Shown one piece after another: positions 55,373-63,098 of a stretch of 64,000 nt of DNA. The notes under the pieces are model-generated. The model was not told the origin of the DNA, did no database searches, and saw only the letters and a program-made list of their open reading frames with translations. Source of the DNA: Furfurilactobacillus milii (GTDB taxonomy: Bacteria; Bacillota; Bacilli; Lactobacillales; Lactobacillaceae); NCBI RefSeq assembly GCF_021654115.1, contig NZ_JAIWJF010000008.1, positions 95,175-159,174 on the forward strand, read 5' to 3'. Every line of letters begins with the position of its first letter. The stretch's first letter is position 1. The position numbers were made by a program, and so were the translations under genes.

Positions 55373-55747
55373 ATGGCGGAAAAACAGTTGCGTCGGTCAT
55401 TGGCAATTTTACCGATGAGTACGGTAATGGCGCTGACTGACCTTTCAGCACGACAGATCCGGTATTATGAGACACAGGCGTTAGTTCATCCAGCACGGAA
55501 TGAGGGCAATCGTCGGCGTTATTCATTGAATGATGTGGACCGTTTGCTGGAAGTGAAGGATGGTCTGGCAAGCGGGATGGACTTTGCGACAATGCGCCGT
55601 TTGTATGCAAAGACACATCAGGTTGAGTCTACACAATTGGAATCGAAACGGTTGTCAGACGAACGTGCACGTCATTTACTTGAGGCTGAAATGCAACAGT
55701 TAGCAGGGATGCGGCCGCCACAGTCTGGTCTTCAGCAACGCTTATAA
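55373..55747 (+). CDS. glnR: GlnR nitrogen regulator (MerR family)
   Basis: GlnR represses glnRA and ammonium genes when glutamine is high, through feedback-inhibited glutamine synthetase. The 124-aa protein has the MerR winged helix (MALTDLSARQIRYYETQALVHPARNEGNRRRYSLNDVDRL) and a short C-terminal tail (GMRPPQSGLQQRL) of the type that takes part in glutamine synthetase contact. The weak AGGCTGACTG site upstream fits low expression. glnA follows after 60 bases. Confidence 0.95.
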   Translation: MAEKQLRRSLAILPMSTVMALTDLSARQIRYYETQALVHPARNEGNRRRYSLNDVDRLLEVKDGLASGMDFATMRRLYAKTHQVESTQLESKRLSDERARHLLEAEMQQLAGMRPPQSGLQQRL

Positions 55748-55807
55748 GCGCTTTTCTTTAGCAACAACAGTTGGCAATCGAGGTTAGTCGAAAGGATAGG
55801 CAGGAGC

Positions 55808-57148
55808 ATGGCAAAGAAGACATACACGAAGGATGAAATTCGTGAATTGGTTAAGACGGAGCACGTGGAGTTTTTACGATTAATGTTTACTGATCTGATG
55901 GGTTCAATTAAGAACGTTGAAGTGCCGACGAGTCAATTGGACAAGTTGTTAGATAATAAGTTAATGTTTGACGGTTCATCCATCGATGGCTTCGTTAGAA
56001 TCGAAGAAAGTGATATGTATCTTCACCCAGACCTGTCGACGTGGATGGTTTTTCCGTGGGGCAGTGAGCATGGTCGGGTAGCCCGAGTGATTTGTGAAGT
56101 TTATACGACGGACGGAAAACCATTCGAAGGTGACCCGCGTAACAACTTGATTCGTGTCGTTGATGAGATGAAAGCCGCTGGTTTTACGTCTTTCAACATT
56201 GGCCCAGAACCAGAATTCTTCCTGTTTAAGATGGATGAGAATGGCGAGCCAACATTGAAGTTAAATGACAAGGGAAGCTATTTTGATTTGGAGCCAATGG
56301 ACCTTGGCGAGAATTGCCGTCGTGACATTGTCCTTGAACTCGAAAAAATGGGCTTTGAAGTCGAAGCTGCCCATCATGAAGTTGCACCTGGTCAGCATGA
56401 AATCGACTTCAAGTATGCTGATGCACTGGAGGCGGCCGACAATATTCAAACGTTTAAACTCGTGGTTAAAACAATTGCAAGAAAGTACGGACTGTTTGCC
56501 ACCTTTATGCCCAAGCCACTTGAAGGTATCAATGGGTCAGGCATGCATATGAATATGTCATTATCAACCGCTAAGGGCAATGCGTTTTACGATGCTGACG
56601 GTGAATTGGAACTCAGCGAAACCGCTTATCATTTTCTTGGTGGACTGCTGGCTCATGCCCGTAATCTAACTGCTGTTGTAAATCCAATCGTGAACTCCTA
56701 CAAACGTCTGGTGCCAGGTTTCGAAGCCCCAGTTTATGTAGCCTGGTCAGGTTCCAACCGTTCACCACTGGTTCGTGTGCCCAGTGCACGTGGCAATTCG
56801 ACACGTTTAGAGTTGCGTTCAGTTGATCCTGCTGCCAATCCATATCTTGCCATAGCTGCGATGTTGGAAGCCGGTTTGGATGGCATTCGTAATGGGATGA
56901 CGCCAAACGATTCTGTCGATCGCAACATCTATTCAATGGACGAAAAAGAGCGTGATACTAACCACATTAGCAATTTGCCAGACAATTTACACAATGCCAC
57001 CAAAGCTCTGCAAAGTGATCCCGTCATGAAGGCGGCTTTAGGCGATCATTTATTCCAAAGCTTTATTGAAGCCAAAAAGCTGGAATGGGCATCGTATCGT
57101 CAGTCTGTCACTAAGTGGGAACGTGATCAGTATCTGGAACAATATTAA
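55808..57148 (+). CDS. glnA: Glutamine synthetase, type I
   Basis: GlnA makes glutamine from glutamate, ammonia and ATP. The 446-aa length matches the Gram-positive GSI-alpha form. Motifs are [34 protein letters not shown] with the catalytic PEPEFFLF, and the ATP site [10 protein letters not shown]. The adenylylation-site Tyr of GSI-beta is not evident here. AGGATAGGCAGG precedes the ATG. It is co-transcribed with glnR. Confidence 0.97.
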   Translation: MAKKTYTKDEIRELVKTEHVEFLRLMFTDLMGSIKNVEVPTSQLDKLLDNKLMFDGSSIDGFVRIEESDMYLHPDLSTWMVFPWGSEHGRVARVICEVYTTDGKPFEGDPRNNLIRVVDEMKAAGFTSFNIGPEPEFFLFKMDENGEPTLKLNDKGSYFDLEPMDLGENCRRDIVLELEKMGFEVEAAHHEVAPGQHEIDFKYADALEAADNIQTFKLVVKTIARKYGLFATFMPKPLEGINGSGMHMNMSLSTAKGNAFYDADGELELSETAYHFLGGLLAHARNLTAVVNPIVNSYKRLVPGFEAPVYVAWSGSNRSPLVRVPSARGNSTRLELRSVDPAANPYLAIAAMLEAGLDGIRNGMTPNDSVDRNIYSMDEKERDTNHISNLPDNLHNATKALQSDPVMKAALGDHLFQSFIEAKKLEWASYRQSVTKWERDQYLEQY

Positions 57149-57237
57149 TATTTGAGGGCTGTTTCTTGGCGCGACAATGTGCTCTTAAGTTTAGGTTAAT
57201 CAGTCATCAAGTTATAGTAAAATAAATAAACATTTAA

Positions 57238-57299
57238 CCGTGATGAATAGCGTCGCTTTTTAGCTGAAAGTCGACTGCGGATATTCATCACGGCTTTTT
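57238..57299 (+). terminator. Terminator of glnRA
   Basis: CCGTGATGAATA (57238-57249) pairs with TATTCATCACGG (57282-57293) around a 32-nt region with an inner hairpin, then CTTTTT. Confidence 0.87.
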
Positions 57300-57423
57300 G
57301 TCTAAAAAATTCTAAATTTAAATGTTAAGAAAACGTTTGCAACACTGCCGGGGCGATTGTCGACATGATGGCAGTAGTGTACGATATAAGTGTATGAATT
57401 TAGTGAACAAGGGGTAAGACGGC

Positions 57424-58416
57424 ATGGATAATCCACAAACGAAAAAAGTCGGATCACGTAATGTACGTCCTGAGTTGTCTGGTAAACTCGGACAAAAGTC
57501 ACGTTATTTGGATGAATTAACCGGCGCCATTAATGATTTTAATGATCGTCGGGTCTACGAATTAGTTGACCCACAACGTTACAACACGTTGATTAGGGGC
57601 AATAAACAGACGGAAGGCAACCAATTAGCACGTTTGGTCGATGATATACACCCTGAACTCAGTCATTATTTGAGTGCGGAGCTTATTGCTTATTTAAAGC
57701 ACACATACCCATTCTTTTATTTTGAAGAACCGGAAAACGGCAAATTCAATGTATTCTTTGGGAACTGGTGGGATCGACGCCAGTTTGGTGAATTAGACGT
57801 TTTAAACGCACAATTCATTTTTGACAGCGAAGAGTATGAAAAATTGACACAGTCGTTTGCACTTGAATCAGAGGGCAAAAACTACAATTCGGACCGCATC
57901 AAAGACATTGCTCGGCAAAGTCAAGAATTGCAGGAACTGGTCAAGAACCAAGAACAACGAGATTTGCAAAAAGAAAAATTACGTTCACAACTTAAAGAAG
58001 TTGGGGAATCGCGCACGTTGTTTAACGGCGGTCATTCGAAGGCTGAACGTCAAGATATTTTGGATCAGTTGACGAAGCTTGCTGACGAGGATGATCAGGC
58101 AAACAACGCTTATAAAGGGATGAAAGCCAACGAAGATGAGTCGTTAGTTTTGTCCAAGGAAGACACGATTCTAAGCTACGAAAAGCAAGCGATTCGCAAA
58201 GTGTTTGGTGACTTTGCAACGTTTAAAGATCGTAATGCTAGCTTATATGTTGACTATATCAGTCATCTAATTGGTCGGGCAATTGAAGCAGGGCAAGCTG
58301 ACCCGGATGAAAAAATGCCATCCAGTGAAATTCGTTCTCAGGATAGTGCACTTGCTGCTAACGCAGAGAGCGCAAGCAATTCAGCAACTAGTGAGGTGAC
58401 TTCAGATGACAAGTGA
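57424..58416 (+). CDS. Uncharacterised coiled-coil protein (330 aa)
   Basis: I do not recognise a named family. The start MDNPQTKKVGSRN is followed by an alpha-helical, charged region; residues about 95-130 hold the aromatic YPFFYFEEPENGKFNVFFGNWWDRR, and 160-250 is predicted coiled coil (QSQELQELVKNQEQRDLQKEKLRSQLKEV). The C terminus is low-complexity (Ala, Ser, Glu). No signal or membrane segment is seen. It overlaps the next gene by 11 bp, in another frame, so the two are likely translationally coupled. It sits right after glnA. Confidence 0.7.
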   Translation: MDNPQTKKVGSRNVRPELSGKLGQKSRYLDELTGAINDFNDRRVYELVDPQRYNTLIRGNKQTEGNQLARLVDDIHPELSHYLSAELIAYLKHTYPFFYFEEPENGKFNVFFGNWWDRRQFGELDVLNAQFIFDSEEYEKLTQSFALESEGKNYNSDRIKDIARQSQELQELVKNQEQRDLQKEKLRSQLKEVGESRTLFNGGHSKAERQDILDQLTKLADEDDQANNAYKGMKANEDESLVLSKEDTILSYEKQAIRKVFGDFATFKDRNASLYVDYISHLIGRAIEAGQADPDEKMPSSEIRSQDSALAANAESASNSATSEVTSDDK

Positions 58417-59533
58417 TGATAAAAGAGATTTGACGTCAGCTAGTGCTGAATCTACTGAAGCAAGCACGGCCAAAGATGTCCATTCTGATCAGACTGTATC
58501 AACGGCAACTAAGCAGCAACAATCTTCCAAGACTGATTCGGAAGCAACTACAGATTCTGTAGCTGTCAGTGCGGCCAAAAAAGAAGCTGAGTCTGGCACC
58601 AGCAAAGAGACAAAGGTAGATACATTAACGCCAAGTCAACGTTTTAGAATCTACAACAACAACATAAAAGATGGTTTGCAAAACGGCATTCAGTTCACTA
58701 AGTACTTGGATCAACTGACTGAGACGCAAGATACTGATGAATTGTTAGATTCGGCTACGCATTTATTTGATTTTAAAATGGATACCGCGTTTGTAACTTT
58801 TCCACACCAATACACGGCTTCCGACTATTATTTGCTCTTTATGAGTCGCTTACTGGAGATTCACGAAGAAAAAGGGTTAATTCTCACCAGTGCGGCTGAT
58901 CATGAAGAATTAAGCGTTACGTTTGACGCGTTAGGCACACAACCTGACTTTAAGTTTGTATTGGTTGGTGGTCGCAATGGAGGTGCCTTCTTCACAGATA
59001 AGGCTTCCGGTCTCCACTTGTTCTATATGAACCTGGAACGTCAGCAAATTCGGTTCAACAGCAAAGCATTTACTGACCTATTTGCGGTGGCGTTAGCTGA
59101 TCAACCAGCAGACAAGAAGATGGCTGCAATTGATACGCTCATTACGTTTGCCAAGGATTTACAGCGTGATTATCACTTTACGGCTGACTATAACTTGTTA
59201 GAAACTGACAATAATGCGGAATATCAAACAAAACATCCAGCATTACCAGCAGGTACAGTGGACAAGCTCTTCGTGGCCTCGGCTGACAGTCATTATATGC
59301 TACAAAATGCCCCCGCAGGCAATGGCGCTATCATTGACTTAGAAGATGATCTTGTCTTTGGTATTGCGGACGCTGGCACGCAGACAGCACCTAAGTGGGT
59401 CATCACCACGACGGATCCTAAGAACCAAATTTCTTTGATGGCAGTGTTGTTGAATTATGATTTCATTCGTCAATGGTACTTAGCTAATCGCGATGATTTA
59501 GAGATTCAGTCCGATCCGTTAATTTTTGCTTAA
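58406..59533 (+). CDS. Uncharacterised protein with disordered N terminus (375 aa)
   Basis: About 70 N-terminal residues are Ser/Thr/Ala/Glu-rich and likely disordered. After that a globular part follows with FRIYNNNIKDGLQNGIQFTKYLDQL, a FKFVLVGGRNGGAFF segment and a C-terminal DFIRQWYLANRDDLEI. No known catalytic motif is found. The ATG at 58406 has GAGGTG (58392-58397) and overlaps the previous gene by 11 bp. With the coiled-coil gene upstream and dUTPase downstream it forms one transcript. Confidence 0.7.
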   Translation: MTSDDKRDLTSASAESTEASTAKDVHSDQTVSTATKQQQSSKTDSEATTDSVAVSAAKKEAESGTSKETKVDTLTPSQRFRIYNNNIKDGLQNGIQFTKYLDQLTETQDTDELLDSATHLFDFKMDTAFVTFPHQYTASDYYLLFMSRLLEIHEEKGLILTSAADHEELSVTFDALGTQPDFKFVLVGGRNGGAFFTDKASGLHLFYMNLERQQIRFNSKAFTDLFAVALADQPADKKMAAIDTLITFAKDLQRDYHFTADYNLLETDNNAEYQTKHPALPAGTVDKLFVASADSHYMLQNAPAGNGAIIDLEDDLVFGIADAGTQTAPKWVITTTDPKNQISLMAVLLNYDFIRQWYLANRDDLEIQSDPLIFA

Positions 59534-59555
59534 TAGACAGGTTAGGGGAATTACA

Positions 59556-60095
59556 ATGTTAGATTTAGCGATGCTCTTGCGCGAATGCATTGAGTTTGAT
59601 CAACAAGTACATGATGCAAAGCAATTACAATGGTCGCGTGAGGATAGTCTACAGAACGCATATTTAGCCTTAGACGTCGAGCTGGCCGAGATTGCGAATA
59701 CGAGTGAATGGTTTAAGGTGTGGAAAACGCACCGCGGCAAAAGTAATCCTGGTCAAACGTCCCATCAGACGCTGTTAGAAGAATATGTCGATGCATTGGA
59801 TTTCTTCTTGTTGATTTTCCATAAACAGCAATGGACACATTTAACAGTCTTAACGCCTGACGAATTGACTAAGCTGACAAAGGGACCAGATCTTAATCTA
59901 ACCAAGACCTATTTGGCCATTAACAGTATGATTTTATCCAGTTTAAAAGAACATCGTCAGGGCGATTTTGGCCATGCGTGGCACTTATTCTTAACAATGG
60001 GTTTGCGTGGTTTTGGTTTCACGCAAGATGAAATTCAGGAAGCTTATCAAGCAAAGCGCGAGAAAAATTTAAAACGTCAGGCTGATGACTATTAG
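59556..60095 (+). CDS. dUTP diphosphatase, dimeric type
   Basis: The 179-aa helical protein matches the all-alpha (MazG-like, dUTPase_2) family: LRECIEFDQQVHDAKQL, YLALDVELAEIANTSEWFKVWK (metal-binding ExxE part) and LLEEYVDALDFFLLIF (ExxD). It removes dUTP to keep uracil out of DNA. The trimeric type is absent from the window. ATG 59556 follows AGGGGA; the frame starts earlier in the gene before. It ends with a strong terminator. Confidence 0.85.
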   Translation: MLDLAMLLRECIEFDQQVHDAKQLQWSREDSLQNAYLALDVELAEIANTSEWFKVWKTHRGKSNPGQTSHQTLLEEYVDALDFFLLIFHKQQWTHLTVLTPDELTKLTKGPDLNLTKTYLAINSMILSSLKEHRQGDFGHAWHLFLTMGLRGFGFTQDEIQEAYQAKREKNLKRQADDY

Positions 60096-60120
60096 TCTTT
60101 TCGTGACAATATAGCAATCA

Positions 60121-60168
60121 AAATAAGGCTTAACGTTGGGGATAAAACCCCAACGTTAAGCCTTATTT
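60121..60168. terminator. Bidirectional terminator between dUTPase and the TetR gene
   Basis: A perfect 20-bp stem (60121-60140 with 60149-60168) with an 8-nt centre lies between convergent genes. Confidence 0.95.
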
Positions 60169-60191
60169 CGTGTTCGTTAGCACGCTCACGC

Positions 60192-60866
60192 CTACCAGTT
60201 ATTAGTTTGACGAGTCAATAACTGCGGATCTGAATAAAAAAAGTTGGTAAACGTAACTGTTTTTGGAGAGCTGGCGCTCACGAGCGAAATCATTTTATGA
60301 ACTGATCCTGTCATATAATGTGGTGTATAAATCATGCCTTCAATGAGCCAATTTTTGATTAAGCCAACATAAGCAGATACTGTAAAGGCAATTTGAATAT
60401 TGATTGGTACGCCGATGTCAGCAAACGCCGGTTTCATCTGATCATAGAAACGATTTAGATAGCCAGTCATTCGAGCATATAATTCATGTTCAAATAACCC
60501 ATTTTCCTGTGTATTCAACAAAACGTTGAACATCTGAGCGTCTTTTTCAATGTAGTTAAAGGCGTTGTTTAAGTAAAAGACATTTACTGCATGACCGTTC
60601 AGAAAGGCGTAATGCTCTGGTAAACTATCAGTGCCGTCATCAATGACGGCATCGAAAAAGTCATCCAAAATTTCGGTCATGGCACGTGAAATGAAATCTC
60701 GCTTGTCTTTATAATGTAAATAAAATGTTCCTCGAGTAATGTGCGCAGTTTCAGTGATCTTTTGAACACTGATATTTTCAATTTTGTATTGTTGCATCAG
60801 ACTGATTAGGGCAGTTTTTAAACTTGACCGCGTTTTAATCACCCGAGGGTCCAAATGTTTAACCAT
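60192..60866 (-). CDS. TetR/AcrR family transcriptional regulator
   Basis: The 224-aa protein has the TetR N-terminal HTH (KIENISVQKITETAHITRGTFYLHYKDKRDFISRAMTEIL) and a ligand-binding C-terminal domain. GGGGGTG precedes the ATG. Its target is not adjacent: the divergent side has a non-coding region, then the candidate RNA and tRNA-Arg. A half cre-like TGAAAGCGCTT lies at 60940-60950. Ligand unknown. Confidence 0.88.
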   Translation of the reverse strand: MVKHLDPRVIKTRSSLKTALISLMQQYKIENISVQKITETAHITRGTFYLHYKDKRDFISRAMTEILDDFFDAVIDDGTDSLPEHYAFLNGHAVNVFYLNNAFNYIEKDAQMFNVLLNTQENGLFEHELYARMTGYLNRFYDQMKPAFADIGVPINIQIAFTVSAYVGLIKNWLIEGMIYTPHYMTGSVHKMISLVSASSPKTVTFTNFFYSDPQLLTRQTNNW

Positions 60867-61107
60867 GATGCACCCCCAAGTTGCTCAATTTATTAGACAG
60901 CACTCTGATAAATGTTTACAAAGCCTATTATATAAGAAATGAAAGCGCTTCGTCAACAGATAAATAGACTATATTACACATTCTTGCAAGCGAATACATT
61001 TGTGCAGTATAGTGATCTTTTAGCTTATGTTTTGTGGCCGGCATGTGTAGTTCAAGAAATTTAGAGATTTAAAAAACGGTTTGTCCTTTTCTTTGTGGTT
61101 CTGACTG
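60867..61107. other. Intergenic stretch upstream of the TetR gene
   Basis: About 240 bp without a gene. The only item is TGAAAGCGCTTCGT at 60940-60953, a partial catabolite-response (cre) match. Confidence 0.35.
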
Positions 61108-61184
61108 TGATACACTGTTCTAGTCCCGAACTTATCCGTTTGGGATCATTCCAGGCGGTCACTTCGGTGATCGTCTTTATTTTT
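61108..61184 (+). ncRNA. Candidate small RNA (promoter, two hairpins, terminator)
   Basis: An extended -10, TGATACACT (61108-61116), is followed by two hairpins: TCCCGAAC/GTTTGGGA (from 61124) and GGCGGTCAC-TTCG-GTGATCGTC (61154-61175), the second with a UUCG-type loop and T-rich tail TTTATTTTT. The whole unit would be about 60 nt long. A 65-codon frame across it has no Shine-Dalgarno. It could instead be a leader or terminator remnant. It lies between the TetR gene and tRNA-Arg. Confidence 0.4.
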
Positions 61185-61333
61185 GTATCAGCACTATACG
61201 TGACCAAATTTGATTTTATTACTTGGACAATGTGTGCAAGAGCAACTGGTTGCTTGGCAATTATATTGAATAATCTTCTAAACTTAAATTGACACTGTCG
61301 ATTCCATTTTTTATACTAATAAGGTTAAGTTTT

Positions 61334-61407
61334 GCAACAGTAGCTCAGTTGGATAGAGCATCGGTCTTCTAAACCGAGGGTCGTGGGTTCGAACCCCACC
61401 TGTTGCA
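61334..61407 (+). tRNA. tRNA-Arg (anticodon TCT)
   Basis: A 74-nt cloverleaf: acceptor GCAACAG with CTGTTGC, D arm GCTCAGTTGGATAGAGC, anticodon stem TCGGT/ACCGA with loop CTTCTAA (anticodon TCT, 61368-61370), T arm GTGGG TTCGAAC CCCAC. CCA is not encoded. Its 3' end borders an integrase, which fits its use as an attachment site. Confidence 0.97.
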
Positions 61408-61490
61408 TTTTTGTATCATCGGTTAGTATGTGATTAACCGTTGTTATCGTTGAGATATCGGCATTTGTAGTCGATTAGCATATTGTTAAA

Positions 61491-61540
61491 GGTCACGAGT
61501 TTCGTGACCTTTTCGTGTCCTTTCGTGACTTTTTCGTGAC
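61491..61540. repeat. TTTCGTGAC direct repeats between tRNA-Arg and integrase
   Basis: Four copies (61500-61508, 61511-61519 as TTTCGTGTC, 61521-61529, 61532-61540) are spaced 11, 10 and 11 bp. The first also pairs with GGTCACGA (61491-61498) as a hairpin. Helical phasing suggests a protein-binding array, probably integrase arm sites of the att region; the hairpin may also end the integrase transcript. Confidence 0.6.
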
Positions 61541-61545
61541 CAATA

Positions 61546-62673
61546 TCAGATGATTCCCTGATCAGCTAGAAATGCTTGCCTGAGCGTTTGATTTTCTCGT
61601 TTGAGGTCGTCAGTCTCTTTTACATAATATTTTTCTAAAGTTTCGACAGTATGGCCGAGAAAACCTGCAATAAATTTATCGTCTAATTTCGCGAGTCTCA
61701 TCATTGTTGCCTGCGTGCGTCGCCAAGCATGTGATGTAATACGAGTTACACCAGCTTTTTGACATTGATGGTCAAGAAACTTGTTGACCGCATTCGGTGT
61801 GATCGGTAGACCGTCATCGCCAATAAAAAGATACTGACTCATAGGAACGACCTTAGAGCCGTATACGGACGTTTGTTGCCAATGACGGTAATCATTCAGA
61901 TAATCAAAGAGGGAAGCCTCTACGGTGATTTCTCGTGGTCTGGTGTGGTCCTTTAGATGAATCCGACCTGTGTTCTCCATGTAATCGTATTGACCATCAA
62001 TGAGAATCTTGTGTTCTGATGCGTTAATCTTCGACCATGTGAGGCCAAGTAGCTCACCAATTCGCATGCCAGTGAACGCTTGAACGATGCACGCATACTT
62101 AGAGGCACAGTCTGGTGACTGCAATATTTGATTGAGCAGTAATTTATAATCATGAATATCTAACACAGTTTGCTTAGGATGCTTCAACTTGCGTGTGACA
62201 CCAGTAAAACGAGCACCTACACAAGGGTTGCGCAAGATGATGCCTTCGTCGACAGCGTTCTCCATCATTGACTTAAACGTTGTGTGCATCGTCCTCACAG
62301 TCTCGTGTGAGTGCGTTCTTGCCTCTGTATTGAGCCACAACTGATAGTTTGCTTTAGTGATCATATCTAGCTGCTTACCGGAGGTGAAAAAGGTGAGAGC
62401 GTGCTTCATGTCAACTTCTATGCGAGAAATTGTACGTTTTTCTACAAATGGCTTCTTATACAATTCAAGCCAATGTGTATAATACTTGCCTAACGTAACG
62501 GCCTTACTACTGTGACCCATATTTGCGTCTGCGATAACTTGCGCTTCATATGCACGAGCTTCGACCGCAGTGTCGAATGTCTTCTTGCCACCGATCCATT
62601 CACCGGTAACGATGTCTTTGTAACGTGGGCGGATTTGCCACCGTCCGTTGGCTAGTTTTTTAGGTTTTGCCAT
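61546..62673 (-). CDS. int: Tyrosine recombinase/integrase
   Basis: The 375-aa phage-type integrase has an N-terminal AP2-like arm-binding domain (LANGRWQIRPRYKD), a core-binding SAM-like domain (about 60-160) and the catalytic domain with Arg in TGMRIGELLGLTW (about 204), HxxR in HAWRRT (His about 315) and Tyr in EKYYVK (349/350). ATG 62673 follows AAAGGAG. It points towards tRNA-Arg(TCT), whose 3' end it borders at 139 bp: the element likely inserted there. No excisionase is recognised nearby. Confidence 0.95.
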   Translation of the reverse strand: MAKPKKLANGRWQIRPRYKDIVTGEWIGGKKTFDTAVEARAYEAQVIADANMGHSSKAVTLGKYYTHWLELYKKPFVEKRTISRIEVDMKHALTFFTSGKQLDMITKANYQLWLNTEARTHSHETVRTMHTTFKSMMENAVDEGIILRNPCVGARFTGVTRKLKHPKQTVLDIHDYKLLLNQILQSPDCASKYACIVQAFTGMRIGELLGLTWSKINASEHKILIDGQYDYMENTGRIHLKDHTRPREITVEASLFDYLNDYRHWQQTSVYGSKVVPMSQYLFIGDDGLPITPNAVNKFLDHQCQKAGVTRITSHAWRRTQATMMRLAKLDDKFIAGFLGHTVETLEKYYVKETDDLKRENQTLRQAFLADQGII

Positions 62674-62723
62674 TTTATTGTCTCCTTTGTGAAGACAGGT
62701 CAACCATGGCAGATTCAGTTACC

Positions 62724-62759
62724 CTAATAGCGGTTAGGGTAGGTTGGTACTTTCGGCAT
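62724..62759 (-). CDS. Micro-ORF (11 codons) upstream of the integrase
   Basis: On the minus strand AAAGGAGTG is followed directly by ATG and the codons for MPKVPTYPNRY, then TAG, ending 51 bases before the integrase ATG. A 7-bp inverted repeat (ACCCTAA/TTAGGGT, plus-strand 62721-62740) overlaps its end. The good ribosome site suggests a leader peptide; translation is not proven. Confidence 0.4.
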   Translation of the reverse strand: MPKVPTYPNRY

Positions 62760-62771
62760 CACTCCTTTCAG

Positions 62772-62884
62772 TGATATAATAAAAACATCGCGGAGACATA
62801 AGCGCTCCACCAAAATAAGACTCATTGAGTCTTTACATGTCGCACACTCTCAAAACTTTGGTCGGGGATGAGGGTGTGTTTTTT
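62772..62884 (+). ncRNA. Candidate small RNA divergent from the integrase
   Basis: An extended -10 promoter TGATATAAT (62772-62780) is followed by about 100 nt with three hairpins: GGAG/CTCC, AGACTCA/TGAGTCT (62818-62832) and a terminator CACACTCT/AGGGTGTG (62843-62850 with 62871-62878) with six T. No ORF with a ribosome site lies within. The layout resembles antitoxin-type sRNAs of Firmicute elements, but this is not proven. Confidence 0.45.
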
Positions 62885-62943
62885 ATTTGTGCAAATTTCT
62901 GCCAAACGAGTTGCACGTTTGATGATGATCTGTCACAGAAACC

Positions 62944-62996
62944 GGTAGCAGCCAAAGGGGCGTTCAATGATCTCAAGGGAGAGAGACACTGCTACC
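62944..62996. repeat. Inverted repeat next to the tRNA-like sequence
   Basis: GGTAGCAG (62944-62951) and CTGCTACC (62989-62996) are perfect 8-bp complements 37 bases apart, directly after the 3' end of the tRNA-like sequence on the minus strand. An opposing 21-codon frame (TTG 62998 to TGA 62933) lies here but has no clear Shine-Dalgarno. Confidence 0.4.
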
Positions 62997-62998
62997 AA

Positions 62999-63070
62999 TA
63001 GACCCGGTGGACTCGAACCAACCACCTCGCAATTATAATTAAGTGCTCTAACCGACTGAGCTACGGGTCT
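62999..63070 (-). tRNA. tRNA-like sequence, probably degenerate
   Basis: On the minus strand the acceptor AGACCCG/CGGGTCT, the D arm GCTCAGTCGGTTAGAGC and a T arm with GGTTCGAGTCC are clear. The anticodon arm CTTAATTATAATTGCGAG does not pair well (three bp at best) and the T stem is one base short. The loop contains TAT, so an ancestral tRNA-Ile(TAT) is possible. It may be an element-borne tRNA, an old attachment remnant or a pseudo-tRNA. Confidence 0.5.
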
Positions 63071-63098
63071 GTGTTGCACATCCGAAAGGGTGTGCTTT

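Noticed and set aside
60940..60953. Catabolite response element upstream of the TetR gene
   Set aside because: Only the left part TGAAAGCGCTT fits; the last three bases differ from the cre consensus.
61095..61292. 65-codon + strand frame upstream of tRNA-Arg
   Set aside because: No Shine-Dalgarno, unusual composition, and it runs through hairpins of the candidate small RNA.
62933..62998. Fst-type toxin peptide opposite the candidate sRNA
   Set aside because: The 21-codon frame lacks a ribosome site and the typical membrane-spanning core with a Pro; similarity is too weak to call.
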